7,661 bases of DNA from Phycisphaeraceae bacterium. Its GTDB lineage: Bacteria > Planctomycetota > Phycisphaerae > Phycisphaerales > Phycisphaeraceae. Within the stretch, counting starts at the first letter, position 1; the number at the start of each line of letters is the position of its first letter. The position numbers were made by a program, and so were the translations under genes. Below are positions 5,250 through 7,661 of this stretch, piece after piece. The notes below the pieces were generated by a model, which saw only the letters and a program-made list of their open reading frames with translations, made no database searches and was not told where the DNA came from. The stretch lies in the NCBI GenBank assembly GCA_028281215.1, contig JANQKH010000314.1, positions 1 through 7,661 of the forward strand, in the 5' to 3' direction.

Positions 5250-6620
5250 ATGGGCGCCGTGCTTCCCATCCTCCGTCACGCCGTGCAGACCGACACCGGC
5301 CAGCGACGCCTCGCCAACGAGGACGCGTATTGCGTGGACGCGCGCATGAACCTGTTCGTCGTCTGCGACGGGTTGGGCGGTCGGCCAAGTGGCGAAGCGG
5401 CGTCGCAGATCATCAGCCATTCGATCGGCCACCTGTTGCGACGCCGGCTTCGTAAACTGAAATCGCTCGGCCCTGCGACGCTTAAACAACTTCTGCTTGA
5501 TCTCGCTGTCGAGCTAAGCGAGTCGCTTTACGAAGAATCCAAACACCACGACGTGCTCGCCGGTATGGGCGCCACGCTGCTGGTCTTTCTGGTCGACGGC
5601 AACTTCGGATATCTGCTTCATGCGGGTGACAGCCGGGCGTTCATGCTTCGAGGCGGGAAGATCCACCAACTCACCGAAGATCACTTCCGCATGGGCTTGC
5701 CCGGCAGCGACCCGCTTTACCCTGCCTTGCCTGAAGAGGAAGAACAAGTCGAACGCCGGCTCATCACGCAGTTCATCGGCGCCAAGCGGCCCATCGAACC
5801 GAAATGCCAGGTCTTTCAACTCGAGCCGGGCGACCGCGTGTTGCTTTGCACTGACGGTCTGACTGATCCGGTGGAACCGAAATACATCGAGCGCATCATC
5901 CGTAAGCACGACGATCTGCAAATGGCCGTCCGCACACTCATCGACGCGGCCAACCGTTGCGGCGGACCGGACAACATCACCGCGTTGATCGCCGAGTACC
6001 ACGGCACCCGCCCGATGACCGCCGCCGACACGCGCAAGCCGCCGTCCACCATTCCGCCGAACCCGTTGCCCGGCGCCGCGTCCGGGTTCTTTCACATTCT
6101 CCAGAACCTCGAAAAAGACCTCGGCTGGCTCCGTGACGGATCGCGCGAGAGCAGCAACGCCAACAAACTGCACGCTCTCGCCGCTACCAAAAAACGACTC
6201 GGCAGCGATGTCTACCGCCACTTTCTTTCCATGGCGCCAAGCGACAACCCATCACACGTCTTTCATCGCGCCTGCGTGCTCAGCGAAAGCGGTTGGCGCC
6301 AACGCTACGAAAACCATCAGGTCGAACTTGAGCCGTTCCTCAAAGCCATGTGTAACGGCAGTGTCCGCCTCAGTCCGCTGCTGTCGGCCGACGAAACGTC
6401 CCACATCATTAAAGTGCTCTGGGACGATTGGCGACGTGTCGAACAACGCTACTTCCGCGTCTGTCACCGCGAAGCGATCAGCGAAGATGAACAGACCCTC
6501 GACCTGCTCATCGAACACATGTACCAAAGCGTCCGCACGCTCATGGGCCTGATGGAATTCTTCCCGCAGTTCATGCGCGAGGACGGCAAGACGGATTCGC
6601 AGTTAGGCTTGTCGTTGTGA
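5250..6620 (+). CDS. PP2C-type protein phosphatase with extra C-terminal domain
   Basis: The 456-residue protein starts with a PP2C (PPM) phosphatase domain at about 8-250, a metal-dependent serine/threonine phosphatase. Family motifs appear in order: RLANEDAY (20-27), VVCDGLGGRPSGE (37-49), GMGATLL (105-111), HAGDSRAFML (124-133), LTEDH (141-145), LLCTDGLTD (198-206) and GGPDNITALI (238-247). The metal-binding acids Asp40, Asp202 and Asp241 are all present, so it is probably active. A Pro-rich linker (about 254-275) leads to a helix-rich domain (about 278-450) with many Trp, Arg and His residues, which I cannot assign. It may recognise a substrate or partner. There is no membrane segment or signal peptide. 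No Ser/Thr kinase is adjacent in the window, although PP2C genes often sit beside one. ATG 5250 is the only reasonable start before the first motif. Confidence 0.92.
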   Translation: MGAVLPILRHAVQTDTGQRRLANEDAYCVDARMNLFVVCDGLGGRPSGEAASQIISHSIGHLLRRRLRKLKSLGPATLKQLLLDLAVELSESLYEESKHHDVLAGMGATLLVFLVDGNFGYLLHAGDSRAFMLRGGKIHQLTEDHFRMGLPGSDPLYPALPEEEEQVERRLITQFIGAKRPIEPKCQVFQLEPGDRVLLCTDGLTDPVEPKYIERIIRKHDDLQMAVRTLIDAANRCGGPDNITALIAEYHGTRPMTAADTRKPPSTIPPNPLPGAASGFFHILQNLEKDLGWLRDGSRESSNANKLHALAATKKRLGSDVYRHFLSMAPSDNPSHVFHRACVLSESGWRQRYENHQVELEPFLKAMCNGSVRLSPLLSADETSHIIKVLWDDWRRVEQRYFRVCHREAISEDEQTLDLLIEHMYQSVRTLMGLMEFFPQFMREDGKTDSQLGLSL

Positions 6621-6762
6621 TGTGACGGCCTCGACACCGAGTGTGTGTGTCTTCAAGCTGTGCCAGGCTGACTCGCCCGGCCATGCGGGTTCTCACGCCA
6701 AGGCTCGCCCAACCGTGCGTTATCATGCGCCTGATCTTCTCCGAATGCACCGAGGCACACCC

Positions 6763-7661
6763 ATGCGAATCGCCGCCGCTCTTGCTCTGACGCTCACCTT
6801 CCTTCATGTCGCCGCCCCGCGCGCTGTCGGCAACGATCCCAAGCGCCCCAACATCCTCTGGATCAGTTGCGAAGACATCAGCCCCAACCTCGGCTGCTAC
6901 GGCGACACCTACGCCCGTACGCCCAACCTTGATCGCCTCGCGTCGCAAGGCGCGCGGTTTACCCGTGCATTCACCCATGCGGGCGTCTGTGCCGTACTCC
7001 GCACCGGCGTCATCACCGGCATGTATCCGGTGTCGATCGGGTCACATCACATGCGCAGCCGCATCGTGCCGCCGCCTTACGTCAAATGCTTTCCGGAATA
7101 CCTTCGCGCCGCCGGTTATTACTGCACCAATCGCAGCAAAACCGACTACAACTTTGAACCGCCGCTCACCGCGTGGGACCAGCAAGGCAGAAACCACAAC
7201 GACTGGCGCGGCCGCGCGAAAGGTCAGCCGTTCTTCAGCGTGATCAACATCACCGTCACCCATGAATCGCAAATCCGTCATGGCGACAAGCGTCACGAAC
7301 AAGTTCTCGCCGCGATTCCCAAGGAACACCATCACGATCCCGACAAAGCCGGTGAAACACTGCCACCCTACCTGCCCAACACGCCCGCCGCGAGAAAAAA
7401 CTGGGCGTGGTACCACGACAACATCAGCTTCTTCGACAAACAGGTCGGCGAGGTCCTCCAACGACTCGAAGACGACGGCCTAGCTGACAACACGCTCGTC
7501 GTGTTCTGGTCCGACCACGGCATGGGCATGCCGCGCGGCAAACGATGGATTTACGACTCCGGCACCCACGTACCCGTCATCGTCCGCTGGCCCGGCAAAA
7601 TCCAAGCCGGCACCGAACGTATTGACCTGATGACCATGATCGACCTGCCCGCGACGATGCT
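6763..7661 (+). CDS. Exported sulfatase-family protein with altered active-site motif, 3' end outside window
   Basis: Translated by hand, 299 residues are visible before the right edge; sulfatases usually have 450-550. A signal peptide (RIAAALALTLTFLHVAAPRA, about 2-21) sends it out of the cytoplasm. The fold is clear: NILWISCEDISPNLGCYGD (30-48) with metal-ligand acids Glu37/Asp38, TPNLDRLASQGARFTRAF (53-70), ITGMYP (84-89), and WSDHG (249-253) with Asp251/His252. The branch looks like the heparan N-sulfatase-type group common in planctomycetes. The active-site segment reads GVCAVLRTGVITG: Cys76 and Arg80 are present, but the Pro of the C-x-P-x-R formylglycine signal is replaced (CAVLR). It may therefore not be matured normally. 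ATG 6763 has GAGG (6752-6755) 7 bases upstream. A TATCAT box at 6721-6726 could be its -10. It follows the PP2C gene by 142 bases on the same strand. Confidence 0.92.
   Translation, partial: MRIAAALALTLTFLHVAAPRAVGNDPKRPNILWISCEDISPNLGCYGDTYARTPNLDRLASQGARFTRAFTHAGVCAVLRTGVITGMYPVSIGSHHMRSRIVPPPYVKCFPEYLRAAGYYCTNRSKTDYNFEPPLTAWDQQGRNHNDWRGRAKGQPFFSVINITVTHESQIRHGDKRHEQVLAAIPKEHHHDPDKAGETLPPYLPNTPAARKNWAWYHDNISFFDKQVGEVLQRLEDDGLADNTLVVFWSDHGMGMPRGKRWIYDSGTHVPVIVRWPGKIQAGTERIDLMTMIDLPATM

Noticed and set aside
6625..6660. GACAC...GTGTC hairpin with a GT run after the PP2C gene as terminator
   Set aside because: The stem is 5 bases with a 9-base loop and alternative pairings, and there is no T-run. 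It is too weak to call.

Overview
The window looks like chromosomal DNA of a planctomycete, probably of the Phycisphaerae type. This is inferred from three things together: an exported sulfatase of the kind that is multiplied in planctomycetes, a secreted protein with a C-terminal PEP-CTERM sorting signal, and generally high G+C (40 of 60 bases in a sample at 5941-6000). No rRNA, tRNA, CRISPR array, transposase or integrase was found. Eight protein genes can be supported. Two run off the window edges.

Layout, left to right. A leftward coaD (coenzyme A synthesis) is cut by the left edge. A rightward gene for a small one-helix membrane protein of unknown function diverges from it. Next is a leftward, visibly AT-richer gene (27 G+C of 60 at 1081-1140) for a 399-residue protein with a TerB-like helical domain, a four-cysteine zinc ribbon and an unrecognised C-terminal domain. 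A divergent intergenic region of 278 bases leads to a rightward PEP-CTERM exported protein. This converges on a leftward pair: trpG/pabA (glutamine amidotransferase of chorismate-using enzymes) followed by a DUF2200 gene. To the right, all genes point rightward: a small acidic protein preceded by a sigma-28-like promoter, a PP2C phosphatase with an extra C-terminal domain, and a sulfatase cut by the right edge.

The genes do not form one pathway. Housekeeping genes (coaD, trpG) are mixed with surface or export genes (PEP-CTERM protein, sulfatase) and signalling genes (PP2C). The only likely operon is trpG-DUF2200, and the sulfatase could be co-transcribed with the PP2C gene. Starts fall into two classes. 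Four genes have a Shine-Dalgarno sequence (TerB/zinc-ribbon, PEP-CTERM, small acidic protein, sulfatase). Four others lack one but carry a TANNNT box 6-9 bases before the start codon, which suggests leaderless or nearly leaderless transcripts.

The observations most worth following are: the sulfatase whose active-site motif reads C-A-V-L-R instead of C-x-P-x-R; the compositionally foreign TerB/zinc-ribbon protein; and the sigma-28-like promoter in front of an uncharacterised acidic protein. I do not see a clear multi-gene defence or biosynthetic system here.
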